DNA from: Bacillota bacterium | Lineage (GTDB): Bacteria; Bacillota; Clostridia; Peptostreptococcales; Acidaminobacteraceae | Length of the DNA: 64,000 nt | Assembly (NCBI GenBank): GCA_025210655.1 | Contig: JAOARG010000028.1 | Span: forward strand, 1 to 64,000 | Reading direction: 5' to 3' | In this document: positions 1-8,549 of the stretch, in pieces | Layout of the letters: each line of letters opens with the position of its first letter | Numbering within the stretch: the first letter of the stretch is position 1 | The notes under the pieces: generated by a model | Database searches by the model: none | What the model was told of the DNA's origin: nothing | Seen by the model: only the letters and a program-made list of their open reading frames with translations | Translations under genes and position numbers: made by a program

Positions 1-240
1 ATTTATTTGCTCAAGGAGCAAAAAATATCATAGGACGCTACTATATAATGGATGCTTTTTGCTGAACAAAACCATAAATATAAATTAAATAAGATCATTT
101 TAATTTATATTTATTAGCTTAACTAGACGAAAAATTGAAAAGAGAAATTTTACACTAGACGGGCTTGCAAAGCAAACACACTAGACGAAATGTTGCGATG
201 AAACAAAACATTTCACTAGACAAAAAAATGTGATTTACCC
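1..240. repeat. Half of a GTCTAG/CTAGAC-type 'fishbone' hairpin element
   Basis: Four copies of ACTAGAC (from about 124, 152, 178 and 214) alternate with short inverted repeats. The last is GAAATGTT pairing with AACATTTC. Positions 1-43 match 59971-60013 closely, with the same order of parts. Positions 50-126, starting GGATGC, are an inverted copy of the module at about 8367-8443. This is therefore the right half of an element of the kind seen complete at 59732-60135; its left half lies outside the window. No gene is seen here. Confidence 0.75.
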
Positions 241-262
241 ACAAGCTTTTTATTAGTATCAT
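234..262 (+). promoter_or_regulatory. Candidate sigma-A promoter of the ECF sigma operon
   Basis: TTTACC (234-239), a 17-nt spacer and TATCAT (257-262) precede the sigma factor start by about 100 nt. The fit is moderate. An ECF-type autoregulatory promoter could also exist, but I cannot recognise one. Confidence 0.4.
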
Positions 263-365
263 AAATAGGGTAGAAACAAAAAATAAAAAAAACAAAAAAG
301 TGGGAACATTTTTTTTAGAGTTGTCGTCTAACATATATAAGCTGGATGAGAAGGGAGTGTATTTA

Positions 366-968
366 GTGACCGATTATGAAATACTTCTTATTAAAAGGAG
401 TAAAAAAGGGGATACTGATAGTTTTGAAGAACTGATATCAAACTATCAACTAAATGCCTATAATATAGCTTTCCGGATGCTCGGGAATCAGGAAGATGCT
501 AAGGACTGTACTCAGGATGCCTTGATTAAGGTGTATAAGTCTATAGGTAAATTTAAAGGAAATTCAAGTTTTTCTACTTGGCTGTATAGGATCGTTACTA
601 ATACTTGTAAGGATTTTATTAGAAAGAAGAAAGAGGTTCTTTACCTTGATAATGATATCAAGGGTGAAGAAGGAAATATAAAAAGAGAATTAAGGGATGA
701 GGGAGATACTCCTGAAACTGTTCTTGAAAAGAGTGAACTTAAAGAAGTTTTAACTCAGGCAATTTCTGAACTTAATGAAGACCATAGGGAGGTAATCGTA
801 CTCAGGGATATAAATGGTTACTCCTATGATGAGATAGCGGAAATACTTAATTGTTCCCATGGAACAGTAAAATCCCGTATTAATCGGGGACGTAAGGCCT
901 TGAAAGAAGTTCTTTTGAAGAAATATACCTTCAAGGGACTATGGAAGGAGGGATACAATGAACTGTAA
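366..968 (+). CDS. ECF-type RNA polymerase sigma factor (SigW-like)
   Basis: This 200-residue protein has the two-domain layout of extracytoplasmic-function sigma factors. Region 2, about residues 20-90, binds core polymerase and the -10 element and includes the run RMLGNQEDAKDCTQDALIKV. Region 4, about 135-190, has a helix-turn-helix around YSYDEIAEILNCSHGTVKSR. I chose the GTG at 366 because GGGAG at 353-357 sits 8 nt upstream; a GTG at 300 in the same frame has no ribosome site and would add 22 untypical residues. The end overlaps the downstream zinc-finger anti-sigma gene by 11 nt, so the two are translationally coupled. Such factors are usually released by envelope stress; the signal here is unknown. 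Confidence 0.9.
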   Translation: MTDYEILLIKRSKKGDTDSFEELISNYQLNAYNIAFRMLGNQEDAKDCTQDALIKVYKSIGKFKGNSSFSTWLYRIVTNTCKDFIRKKKEVLYLDNDIKGEEGNIKRELRDEGDTPETVLEKSELKEVLTQAISELNEDHREVIVLRDINGYSYDEIAEILNCSHGTVKSRINRGRKALKEVLLKKYTFKGLWKEGYNEL

Positions 969-2223
969 AGAATGTTTGGATTTAATATCATTATATGTTG
1001 ACGGACTTCTTGTTGGCAAAGAAGCTGATGAAGTTAAGAAGCATATTGAAAATTGTGAAGAATGTAGAGAAGAATATGAAACTTTAATGATTATTAAAGA
1101 ATCTCTTAATGATATAGAAATGGTTGAACTTCCTGAAAACTTTAATGAAGAGTTGCATGAAAGACTAGTGGTTGAAAGTCAGACTAAAAAGACTCCTTCA
1201 TTTGATTTTAGGAAGATCAATTTCAAAAAAATAAATAAAAAAGTATCCTTCGGAGTAGTTGCTGCAGTAGTAATGATTGGAGTCCTTGTAGGACCTTTAA
1301 GTAATATGAATAAGTATGATTATGAAGATGCAGTTTATGAGACTAAGGCTGCTGCGCCAATGTCAATGAAAGCTGAGGCTGATTATGGAGCGGTTGAGTC
1401 ATTTAATGCAGTTGATGCTCCTGAAGTTAGGATTACTTTTGATGAGGCGGCAATAGATGTTGGGGCTGCCAATGATACAGCTACTTATAGCCTAGAAAGC
1501 GGAAAGAGTCCGGCTAGGGAAAGTAGTAGAAAAATTATCAAGTATGGTAATCTTTCAGTAAGGGTACTGGACTTTGATATGACAATAGAAGATATTGAAA
1601 AGAAGGTAACTTCTGTAGGTGGATATGTAGAAAATTATTATTCAGAAATAAGTGAATACGATGAGTACAACCCAGAGGAATCTCTAAAATACGGAAATAT
1701 CAATGTGAGGATTCCAAAGGATAAGTTTGACAGTATATTTGGTGGTTTTGGTCAACTTGGAATAGTTCAAAACTCGAATGTATATACTAGTGATGTTACT
1801 GATAACTACAGGGATACTGAGGCAAGTCTTAAAAATCTTGAGTCCCGTGAAGAGGCTTTAAGAGAAATAATGAAAAAGGCTGTTGAAATTAAGGATGTAA
1901 TAGAGGTCGAAAGGGAACTTGCCAGGGTAAGAACTGAAATTGATCAGCAAACTGGAAGATTGAAAAATTGGGATAACAAGGTTGAATACTCTAGTCTTTC
2001 TATAGAGATTATAGAAGTTAGGGAGCTAAAAAAGGTAATTAATCCTGTTGATAAGACCCTATGGGAGAAATCAATGGATGGATTAAGAAATACAATCAAC
2101 AACCTAATAAATATGGTTGAAGAGCTAGTAATATTTATAGTTTCATATATTCCGATTATTGCAGTGATTACTGTGATAGGAATAGTATTATTAATTAATA
2201 GGAGGAAGAAAAATGAGAAGTAA
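958..2223 (+). CDS. Membrane anti-sigma factor with zinc finger and DUF4349 domain
   Basis: The N-terminus carries the anti-sigma zinc-finger signature, with C3 or C6 and the H29-x3-C33-x2-C36 motif, which in this family holds the sigma factor inactive in the cytoplasm. A membrane helix follows at about residues 95-113. The external part, about 175-385, resembles DUF4349 (starting near IIKYGNLSVRV), a domain with a coiled-coil insert found in surface lipoproteins and anti-sigma factors. A second hydrophobic helix (about 385-413) and a basic tail close the protein. Two membrane passes with the sensor loop outside are inferred. The gene overlaps both neighbours by 11 nt, which places the sigma factor, this protein and the SIMPL protein in one operon. 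Confidence 0.85.
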   Translation: MNCKECLDLISLYVDGLLVGKEADEVKKHIENCEECREEYETLMIIKESLNDIEMVELPENFNEELHERLVVESQTKKTPSFDFRKINFKKINKKVSFGVVAAVVMIGVLVGPLSNMNKYDYEDAVYETKAAAPMSMKAEADYGAVESFNAVDAPEVRITFDEAAIDVGAANDTATYSLESGKSPARESSRKIIKYGNLSVRVLDFDMTIEDIEKKVTSVGGYVENYYSEISEYDEYNPEESLKYGNINVRIPKDKFDSIFGGFGQLGIVQNSNVYTSDVTDNYRDTEASLKNLESREEALREIMKKAVEIKDVIEVERELARVRTEIDQQTGRLKNWDNKVEYSSLSIEIIEVRELKKVINPVDKTLWEKSMDGLRNTINNLINMVEELVIFIVSYIPIIAVITVIGIVLLINRRKKNEK

Positions 2224-2914
2224 ATTGATTTTAGTAGTACTTGTAGTAACAGCTTTAATGATGGGTTCTTTTGGTTCATTTGCAGCAGAAGGTGATCAAT
2301 TAGGAAGTGTAACAGTAAATGGTGAAGGATCAATAAGTGTATTTCCTGATATAGCATTTATAAATGTTGGAGTAGTTATTGAAAATGAAAATGCATCTGT
2401 AGCTCAAGCTGAAAATAATAAAGTTATGAAAACTGTAATTGAAGAAATAAAAAAATTAGGTATTGATAAGAAAGACATCTTAACTTCTGGATTCTCAGTA
2501 TATAATAGAAAAGATTATAATGACAAAAACGAAAAATCTTACTATGTAGTAAGTAACAACTTGAATATAACTGTTAGAAATATTGATGATTTAGGTAGAA
2601 TTATTGATGTTGCAACAGCTAATGGAGCAAACAATATTAATGGAATAACTTTTGACTATGTAGATAAGGATAAGGTTTATAACGAAGCTCTTAAGCAGGC
2701 TATGAAAGATGCAAAAGCTAAGGCTAATACAATTACAACTACATTTGGAAAAACTGTTACCGTTCCAAGTTCAGTTAATGAGATTAAATCATATAGCGAC
2801 TTCTATAGAGGTGGAGTAGCTATGGATGCTTTAAATGCAAAAGTTTCTAGTACTCCAATAGAGTCCGGTGCTCTAGTAATCAAAGCTGAAGTTAATGTAA
2901 CTTATGGCTATTAA
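2213..2914 (+). CDS. Secreted SIMPL-domain (DUF541, YggE-like) protein
   Basis: The 233-residue product starts with a signal peptide (cleavage probably after FGSFA, near residue 24). The rest is a SIMPL/DUF541 domain: the opening VTVNGEGSISVFPDIAFI, the central GITFDY and the EALKQAMKDAKAKA helix are typical. Proteins of this family are periplasmic or surface-exposed; some have been linked to oxidative or envelope stress, but the biochemical role is not settled. It is the last gene of the sigma/anti-sigma operon, overlaps the anti-sigma gene by 11 nt and is followed by a terminator. It may be an effector of the envelope response; that is inference from position. Confidence 0.85.
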   Translation: MRSKLILVVLVVTALMMGSFGSFAAEGDQLGSVTVNGEGSISVFPDIAFINVGVVIENENASVAQAENNKVMKTVIEEIKKLGIDKKDILTSGFSVYNRKDYNDKNEKSYYVVSNNLNITVRNIDDLGRIIDVATANGANNINGITFDYVDKDKVYNEALKQAMKDAKAKANTITTTFGKTVTVPSSVNEIKSYSDFYRGGVAMDALNAKVSSTPIESGALVIKAEVNVTYGY

Positions 2915-2953
2915 AAGCTTTTATGGCTATGATAATATGATATAATGTTCTAT

Positions 2954-2991
2954 AAGAAATCACTGTAATATACAGTGATTTCTTGTTTTTT
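2954..2991 (+). terminator. Rho-independent terminator of the sigma operon
   Basis: A perfect 14-bp stem, AAGAAATCACTGTA against TACAGTGATTTCTT, with an ATA loop, is followed by GTTTTTT. Confidence 0.9.
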
Positions 2992-3032
2992 GAAAAAGAA
3001 TTAAATTATCTTTATATAAAGGAGAGATTGAT

Positions 3033-5693
3033 TTGAAAAGATTGGTCCTAATAGATGGAAACAGTTTGATAAATAGAGCCTTTTATGCCCTTCCGCCATT
3101 ACAGAATAAGGCTGGAATATATACCAATGGAGTTTATGGTTTCATCAATATGATAAACAGAATCATAGATGAGTATAAGCCTGATTATATGAGTGTGGCA
3201 TTTGATCTAAAGGGGCCTACCTTTAGACACAAGACTTATACAGAGTATAAGGGAACTAGAAAAGGAATGCCTGAAGAGTTAAGACAGCAAATGCCAATAG
3301 TAAAAGAATGGCTAGACAAGGCTGGTATCAATAGAATGGAAATGTCTGGCTTTGAAGCAGATGATCTAATTGGTACAGTTGCAAAGATGTTTTCATCAGA
3401 TGGAAAAGAAGTTTGTATATTTACTGGAGATAAGGATGCAATGCAGCTTGTTGATGAAAATATCAATGTATATATCACTAAAAAGGGTATTTCAGAGCTT
3501 AAAAAATATGACCTTACAACAATAAGGGAAGAATTTGATTTAGAACCAAAGCAGTTCATTGATATGAAAGGGCTTATGGGGGATAAATCTGATAATATTC
3601 CTGGAATACCAGGTGTTGGTGAAAAGACAGCATTAAAACTTTTACATCAGTACGGAACTCTTGAAAAGGTTCTTGAAAATGTAGAAGAGATATCTGGAAA
3701 GAAAATGAAAGAGAAAATAAGGGACAATGTTGATATGGCAATACTTTCAAAGAAACTTGGAAGAATTGTAATAGATATTCCTTTGGAGTTTGATAATGAA
3801 GAAATGGCCCTAATTGAAGCCAATCCATCAGAATTAATAGAGTTCTATAAAAAGTATCAGTTTACAAAACTTCTTAAAGAAGTCAATGCTTCTGGGGGAG
3901 GACAAGGAGAATTAGTGCTTCCAGAGGTGATTAAGTCAAATGCATCAGAAGTAATTAGCCTTATTAAAGATGATCAAGAGATTCATATTGAACTACTTGG
4001 GGATAGATCTAATATTATGGAAGATATTCCTATGGCTTTGGCAATTATGTTGGATGAGAAGAAAATATATTTTGTTAAAGAAGATGTAGGAACACTTTTT
4101 GAGACAGAAGAAATCAAACTTATTATGGATAAAGTTGTGAAATCAAAGGCTAAAATTTGTGGATTTGATTTGAAGGACAAGTTGATGTACTTTAAGTCTA
4201 TGGGAATGGATTATCCTAATATGGAATTTGATTTATTCATTGCCCACTATCTTTGTGAGCCAGAAAAAAAGGACCATTCACTAAAGACAATGGCACTTGA
4301 AGAGATAGTATTCCAATTAAAAGATAGTGAAGAGTTATTAGGGAAAGGTAAGAAGGCTATTCTTTATAGTGATGTTGAAGAGGCAGACTTAATAGACTAT
4401 ATGTCCAAAAGACTTTTTGCCTCATATAAGTTAAAAGAAATCTACAAGACTAAAATCACTGAAAATGATTTTGAAAGTCTTTACTATGATATAGAATTGC
4501 CACTTGTTGAAGTACTTTGTGATATGGAGTATGAAGGATTTAATGTAAATACAAGTGTACTTGATGAACTTGATACAGAAATTACGGAAAAAGTTGAAAC
4601 CCTTAGAAAAGAGATATTTGAACTTTCTGAAGTAGAGTTTAACATCAATTCACCAAAGCAGTTGGGAGAAATATTATTTGATGTATTAAAACTTCCAGTA
4701 ATTAAGAAAACAAAGACAGGTTACTCAACTAGTCATGACGTATTAATGAAACTTAGATACGAGCATGAGATAGTAGATAAGGTAATGGAGTATAGAACCT
4801 ATACAAAGCTTAAGAGTACCTATATTGACGGTTTAAGAGCGGTAATCAACCCTATAAGCGGAAAAATACATTCAAGTCTTAATCAAACAGTAGCGGTTAC
4901 AGGAAGATTATCTTCTACAGAGCCAAATCTTCAAAATATACCTGTGAGACTTGATTTTGGTAGGCTAATAAGAAAGGTTTTTATAGCAAAGGACAATGAA
5001 CACAAACTTGTTGACGCCGATTATTCTCAAATTGAGCTTAGAATACTTGCCCATCTTTCACAGGATGATAACCTTTTAAGGGCCTTCAGGGAGAATATAG
5101 ATGTTCATAGACTTACGGCTTCTCAAGTGTTTGGTGTCCCAGAAGAAGATGTAACATCCCTTGAGAGATCCAGAGCTAAGGAAGTAAACTTTGGTATAGT
5201 ATACGGTATGAGTGATTATGGTTTAAGTGAAAACCTTAAAATAAGTAGAAAAGAAGCCAAAGAGTATATAGATGGATACTTTGCAAATTATCCAAATGTA
5301 AAGGGCTATATGGATTCTCAGATAGATTATTGTAAGGAAAATGGATTTATTACAACAATCTTTAATAGAAGAAGATTTATACCTGAAATAAACTCTAAAA
5401 ACTTTAATATCAGATCATTTGCAGAAAGAACAGCAATGAACACACCTATTCAGGGAAGTGCAGCTGATATCATTAAAATAGCAATGGTCAAGGTATACAA
5501 TAAGTTAAAGGAAGAAAATTTAAAGTCAAGACTAATACTTCAAGTACATGATGAACTTATCATAGATACTGATATGGATGAACTTGAAAAAGTTAAGGAG
5601 ATACTAGTAAATTCAATGGAAAGCGCAGCAGAGCTTTTAGTACCACTTAGTGTAGACTTAAATGTAGGTGATAGTTGGTATGAAACAAAATAG
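3033..5693 (+). CDS. polA: DNA polymerase I, without a working proofreading domain
   Basis: The 886-residue protein has a 5' nuclease domain (about 1-290), a middle domain (about 300-470) and the polymerase domain (about 480-886). Polymerase motif A is VDADYSQIELR with catalytic D663; motif B is RAKEVNFGIVYGMS; motif C is VHDEL with D840. The middle domain lacks the DxE metal-binding motif of 3'-5' exonucleases, as in Bacillus and Thermus PolA, so proofreading is probably absent. It would fill gaps in repair and remove RNA primers. The start is a TTG at 3033 with GGAGAG 6 nt upstream. The end overlaps coaE by 14 nt, so the two are co-transcribed. Confidence 0.97.
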   Translation: MKRLVLIDGNSLINRAFYALPPLQNKAGIYTNGVYGFINMINRIIDEYKPDYMSVAFDLKGPTFRHKTYTEYKGTRKGMPEELRQQMPIVKEWLDKAGINRMEMSGFEADDLIGTVAKMFSSDGKEVCIFTGDKDAMQLVDENINVYITKKGISELKKYDLTTIREEFDLEPKQFIDMKGLMGDKSDNIPGIPGVGEKTALKLLHQYGTLEKVLENVEEISGKKMKEKIRDNVDMAILSKKLGRIVIDIPLEFDNEEMALIEANPSELIEFYKKYQFTKLLKEVNASGGGQGELVLPEVIKSNASEVISLIKDDQEIHIELLGDRSNIMEDIPMALAIMLDEKKIYFVKEDVGTLFETEEIKLIMDKVVKSKAKICGFDLKDKLMYFKSMGMDYPNMEFDLFIAHYLCEPEKKDHSLKTMALEEIVFQLKDSEELLGKGKKAILYSDVEEADLIDYMSKRLFASYKLKEIYKTKITENDFESLYYDIELPLVEVLCDMEYEGFNVNTSVLDELDTEITEKVETLRKEIFELSEVEFNINSPKQLGEILFDVLKLPVIKKTKTGYSTSHDVLMKLRYEHEIVDKVMEYRTYTKLKSTYIDGLRAVINPISGKIHSSLNQTVAVTGRLSSTEPNLQNIPVRLDFGRLIRKVFIAKDNEHKLVDADYSQIELRILAHLSQDDNLLRAFRENIDVHRLTASQVFGVPEEDVTSLERSRAKEVNFGIVYGMSDYGLSENLKISRKEAKEYIDGYFANYPNVKGYMDSQIDYCKENGFITTIFNRRRFIPEINSKNFNIRSFAERTAMNTPIQGSAADIIKIAMVKVYNKLKEENLKSRLILQVHDELIIDTDMDELEKVKEILVNSMESAAELLVPLSVDLNVGDSWYETK

Positions 5694-6273
5694 CAAAATA
5701 ATCGGACTTACAGGGGGGATTGCAACAGGAAAATCCACAGTAAGTAGGTTTTTAATTGAACAAAACTATCCAGTCGTTGACTGTGATAAATTGGCTAGAA
5801 TAGCAGTAGAACCAGGAAGACCGGCCTATATAGATATAGTGGATTATTTCGGTGCTGAAATACTGCTAGAAGACGGCTCATTAAATAGAAAAGCACTTGG
5901 AAACATTGTATTTTCAGATAAAAGAAAATTAGATAAACTTAATGAAATAATCCATCCAAGGATTAGGGATTTGGTCTTGGAAAAGATAGAAGAGTATAGA
6001 CTAAATGGATATGAAAAGATATTTGTAGATGCACCTTTACTATTTGAAACCGGTCTAAACCAACTTTGTGATGAAGTATGGCTTGTAAGTATACCGACAG
6101 AGCTTCAGATTGAAAGAATGGTGAATAGGGATAATGTATCTGTTGATTATGCAAAAAGCGTAATTGCTTCACAGATGTCCCTTGAAGAAAAAAGAAAAAA
6201 ATCAGATAAAGTCATAGAAAATAGCAAAGATTTAGCAAGTCTATACAAATTAGTTGATGAGTTATTGAAATAA
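5680..6273 (+). CDS. coaE: Dephospho-CoA kinase
   Basis: The P-loop GLTGGIATGKST opens a protein of about 197 residues, the normal length for CoaE, which phosphorylates the ribose 3'-OH of dephospho-CoA in the last step of CoA synthesis. The family segments VDCDKLAR and FVDAPLLFETGL are present. I chose the ATG at 5680, with AGGTG at 5666-5670, over a GTG at 5668 that has no ribosome site. The polA-coaE order and overlap are common in Firmicutes. Instead of a clean terminator, a 42-bp palindrome follows. Confidence 0.95.
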   Translation: MKQNSKIIGLTGGIATGKSTVSRFLIEQNYPVVDCDKLARIAVEPGRPAYIDIVDYFGAEILLEDGSLNRKALGNIVFSDKRKLDKLNEIIHPRIRDLVLEKIEEYRLNGYEKIFVDAPLLFETGLNQLCDEVWLVSIPTELQIERMVNRDNVSVDYAKSVIASQMSLEEKRKKSDKVIENSKDLASLYKLVDELLK

Positions 6274-6279
6274 ATTCCA

Positions 6280-6321
6280 ACACGCTTAGTGTATATACAG
6301 CTGTATATACACTAAGTGTGT
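6280..6321. repeat. 42-bp palindrome after coaE
   Basis: Both arms meet at CAG/CTG around 6300; only one position, a G-T pair, departs from perfect symmetry. There is no T-run behind it, so it is not a standard terminator. It is followed by GTCTAG at 6319-6324, the linker of the hairpin elements described elsewhere in the window. Confidence 0.8.
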
Positions 6322-6475
6322 CTAGTCGTAAGACCAAATGAAAATATAATAGTTTTTTGTATATATTAGTCATTGAATATTTTGGGGAGATTTATTATAA
6401 TTATTGTGATTACTTGATTTAATGACATTTGGGATAAATTTGGGTATTCCTTTATAGAAAGTGGGAGGTTTAACA

Positions 6476-7513
6476 ATGAACCAATTAAAAGGACTAAAGG
6501 ATGTAGAAAATTTTAAAATAGAAGATGATAGAAAATTACATTCAGCAAGTCATGAAGAAATTATTTCTGGAGCAACAACAGATATTTATTTTGTAAGAAC
6601 TTTAGATATTCTTAAGGGAATGGATTTAGATGAGGCTATGGTTACTGCTGAAATCTTCCCGAGAAAGCCTGGTATAATGGCTGGAATGGATGAAGTAATA
6701 GAATTACTTAAGGGAAGAGACCTTGAAGTAATGGCTGTAGAAGAAGGAACAGAGTTTGAACCTAAAGATACAGTTCTTAGAATAACAGGAAAATACAAAG
6801 ATTTTGCTATATACGAAACAGCAATGTTAGGTATGCTTGCAAGTGCAAGTGGATGGGCTACAGCTTCTAAAAAAATAAAAGAAGCATGTGGAGACAAGCC
6901 ATTTTTATGTTTTGGTGCTAGACACCTACATCCATCAGTTGCACCAGTAATGGAAAGAGCAGCAGTAGTAGGTGGAGCGACAGGAGCATCATGTATCTTA
7001 GCTGCAAAAATCTTAGGAGTTGAGCCATCAGGAACACTTCCTCATGCATCGATCCTTATCGCTGGAGATACAGAGAAGATAGCAGTAGAGTACGATAGAC
7101 TAATGCCAGCAGAACATCAAAGAACAGTTCTTATTGATACATTTAAAGATGAAGTTGAAGAGTCACTAAGAATAGCAAGAGCACTAGGTGACAATCTTTA
7201 CGGAGTTAGGGTAGATACACCATCAGAAAGAGGTGGAGTAACACCAGGACTAATTAGAGAACTTAGAGCAAAGCTTGATATAGAAGGATTCAATCATGTT
7301 AAGATAATCGTTTCTGGAGGATTAACACCAGAAAGAATAGAGATACTAAGAGAAGCAGGAGCAGATTCATTTGGAGTTGGAAGCTTCATTTCAGCAGCAT
7401 CTCCAATTGACATGACAATGGATCTAAAAGTAGTAAACGGAAAAGAAGTAGCAAAAAGAGGTAGAATACCTGGTTTAATCAACAATGATAAGCTAAAGAA
7501 AATTGAATTATAG
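6476..7513 (+). CDS. Nicotinate phosphoribosyltransferase, short form
   Basis: The 345-residue product matches the compact nicotinate phosphoribosyltransferase branch, which joins nicotinate and PRPP to nicotinate mononucleotide in NAD salvage. The segments FGARHLHPSVAPVMERAA, GTLPHASILI and the late phosphate-binding IIVSGGLTPERI with DSFGVGSFI are visible; they are shared with quinolinate phosphoribosyltransferase, a relative with the same fold. Length and the first motif favour the nicotinate enzyme. The ATG at 6476 has GGGAGG 9 nt upstream, better than the GTG at 6461. The gene stands alone. A NadD gene for the next step lies at 54.7 kb. Confidence 0.88.
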   Translation: MNQLKGLKDVENFKIEDDRKLHSASHEEIISGATTDIYFVRTLDILKGMDLDEAMVTAEIFPRKPGIMAGMDEVIELLKGRDLEVMAVEEGTEFEPKDTVLRITGKYKDFAIYETAMLGMLASASGWATASKKIKEACGDKPFLCFGARHLHPSVAPVMERAAVVGGATGASCILAAKILGVEPSGTLPHASILIAGDTEKIAVEYDRLMPAEHQRTVLIDTFKDEVEESLRIARALGDNLYGVRVDTPSERGGVTPGLIRELRAKLDIEGFNHVKIIVSGGLTPERIEILREAGADSFGVGSFISAASPIDMTMDLKVVNGKEVAKRGRIPGLINNDKLKKIEL

Positions 7514-7523
7514 TCACAAAAAT

Positions 7524-7552
7524 TTGACATATAATGCTAAATGATTTAAAAT
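7524..7552 (+). promoter_or_regulatory. Sigma-A promoter of tRNA-Leu
   Basis: A consensus TTGACA (7524-7529), a 17-nt spacer and TAAAAT (7547-7552) predict transcription from about 7559, just 31 nt before the mature tRNA. Confidence 0.8.
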
Positions 7553-7557
7553 AATAT

Positions 7558-7588
7558 ACGTCCTGAATAATAGTCAGGACGTAATTTT
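7558..7588 (+). other. Hairpin in the 5' leader of tRNA-Leu
   Basis: ACGTCCTGA pairs perfectly with TCAGGACGT around a 7-nt loop, followed by AATTTT. It could end read-through from the upstream gene. The promoter just before it would also make it the very 5' end of the tRNA precursor. Confidence 0.65.
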
Positions 7589-7589
7589 C

Positions 7590-7675
7590 GCGGATGTGGT
7601 GGAACGGCAGACACGCTATCTTGAGGGGGTAGTGGGCAACAGCTCGTGCGGGTTCAAATCCCGCCATCCGCACCA
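7590..7675 (+). tRNA. tRNA-Leu(GAG)
   Basis: The acceptor arms GCGGATG (7590-7596) and CATCCGC (7665-7671) pair fully; discriminator A and an encoded CCA follow. The anticodon stem CTATC/GGTAG encloses the loop TTGAGGG, so the anticodon is GAG (7623-7625), reading CUC and CUU. The long variable arm is typical of leucine tRNAs, and the T arm GGGTTCAAATCCC is canonical. Its GAG anticodon and ACCA end fit the T-box in front of leuS at 56.3 kb. Confidence 0.96.
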
Positions 7676-7681
7676 GATGAT

Positions 7682-7709
7682 AAAGGCAATCTTTTGATTG
7701 CCTTTTTTT
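7682..7709 (+). terminator. Terminator of tRNA-Leu
   Basis: AAAGGCAATC and GATTGCCTTT form a 10-bp stem with a TTTT loop, then a T-run. Confidence 0.93.
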
Positions 7710-7720
7710 CGTTTTTGATT

Positions 7721-8022
7721 GACCCCAACTCAACTGCTTTTCTCCATATAGAGATGACCTGAGGGCAAAGTAGTTTATCCTCATATTGGTTTTGATTTAA
7801 ACTACTGTGCTTTATTAGTCTAGTGCTCATTCGATGCTCAAATTTCGCGTCTAGTCCAGAACTCAGTTCTGGGTCTAGTGCAAAACTTATAGAACATGTT
7901 TTGCGACTAGTATACTTCCTTTGGAAGTATGTCCAAGGAAATTTTACTTGCGTAAAATAACAATAGAAGGTTTTAGGTTCTTTCTTACTGAGTAAAAATC
8001 TATAGATTTTTACTCAGTAAGA
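7721..8022. repeat. Structured repeat, copy A (GTCTAG linkers)
   Basis: Linkers GTCTAG at 7818, 7849 and 7873 and GACTAG at 7905 separate hairpins: CCAGAAC/GTTCTGG (7856-7872), GCAAAAC/GTTTTGC (7880-7904), ATACTTCC/GGAAGTAT (7912-7930) and TTTTAC/GTAAAA (7942-7957). It ends in a perfect 38-bp palindrome, 7984-8021, centred on ATCTATAGAT. Copy B follows in tandem and a third copy lies at 59.7 kb. No coding sequence is seen. Confidence 0.85.
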
Positions 8023-8110
8023 TTTTTTTGTTGGTTTTTAAGACCCGAATTCAAAAATCGGACTTTCTCATAATAGAATGACAGTCATAGAAAGTTGATT
8101 TAGCTCTATA

Positions 8111-8549
8111 AGTGACCCAAATTCAACTGTTTTCTCCGCATAGAGATCAAAAGGATGCTTTTTGTCATGCAAAACCGTATTTTCAATTTGAATAGGAGCA
8201 TTTCAATTTCAAAATACTAGCTTACAAAGTAGTTTTTATCCTAAGAGTGGTTTTTATTTTAAATATTGTGCTTTAATAGTCTAGTACTTATTTGATGCTC
8301 AAATTTCACGTCTAATCTGAACATTATGTTCAGGTCAAGTGCAAAACTTATATAACCTGTTTTGCGACTAGTAAAGCTAAGAAATATAAAGTAAATGTTT
8401 TAATTCACTTTATATTTGTGGTTTTGTGAAACAAAAAGCATCCTTTTGTGTGAAGTATGTCCAAGGAAATTTTACTTAGGTAAAATAACAATTGAAGATG
8501 TTAGGTTCTTTCTTGCCCAGTGAAAATCTATAGATTTTTACTGGGTAAT
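8111..8549. repeat. Structured repeat, copy B (GTCTAG linkers)
   Basis: Same order of parts as copy A, with an extra module at about 8367-8443 that also occurs at 59778-59853 and, inverted, at 50-126. The hairpin matching CCAGAAC/GTTCTGG of copy A reads CTGAACAT/ATGTTCAG here: a new sequence, still self-complementary. The terminal palindrome (8513-8548) has arms TTGCCCAGTGAAAATCTA and TAGATTTTTACTGGGTAA, which pair along all 18 positions if two G-U pairs are allowed. Confidence 0.85.

Noticed and set aside
1-240. ACTAGAC direct repeats as a CRISPR array
   Set aside because: Repeats of 7 nt are too short, the spacers are self-complementary and no cas gene is in the window.
1944-2357. - strand open frame of 137 residues
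   Set aside because: Antisense to the coupled anti-sigma and SIMPL genes, with no ribosome site.
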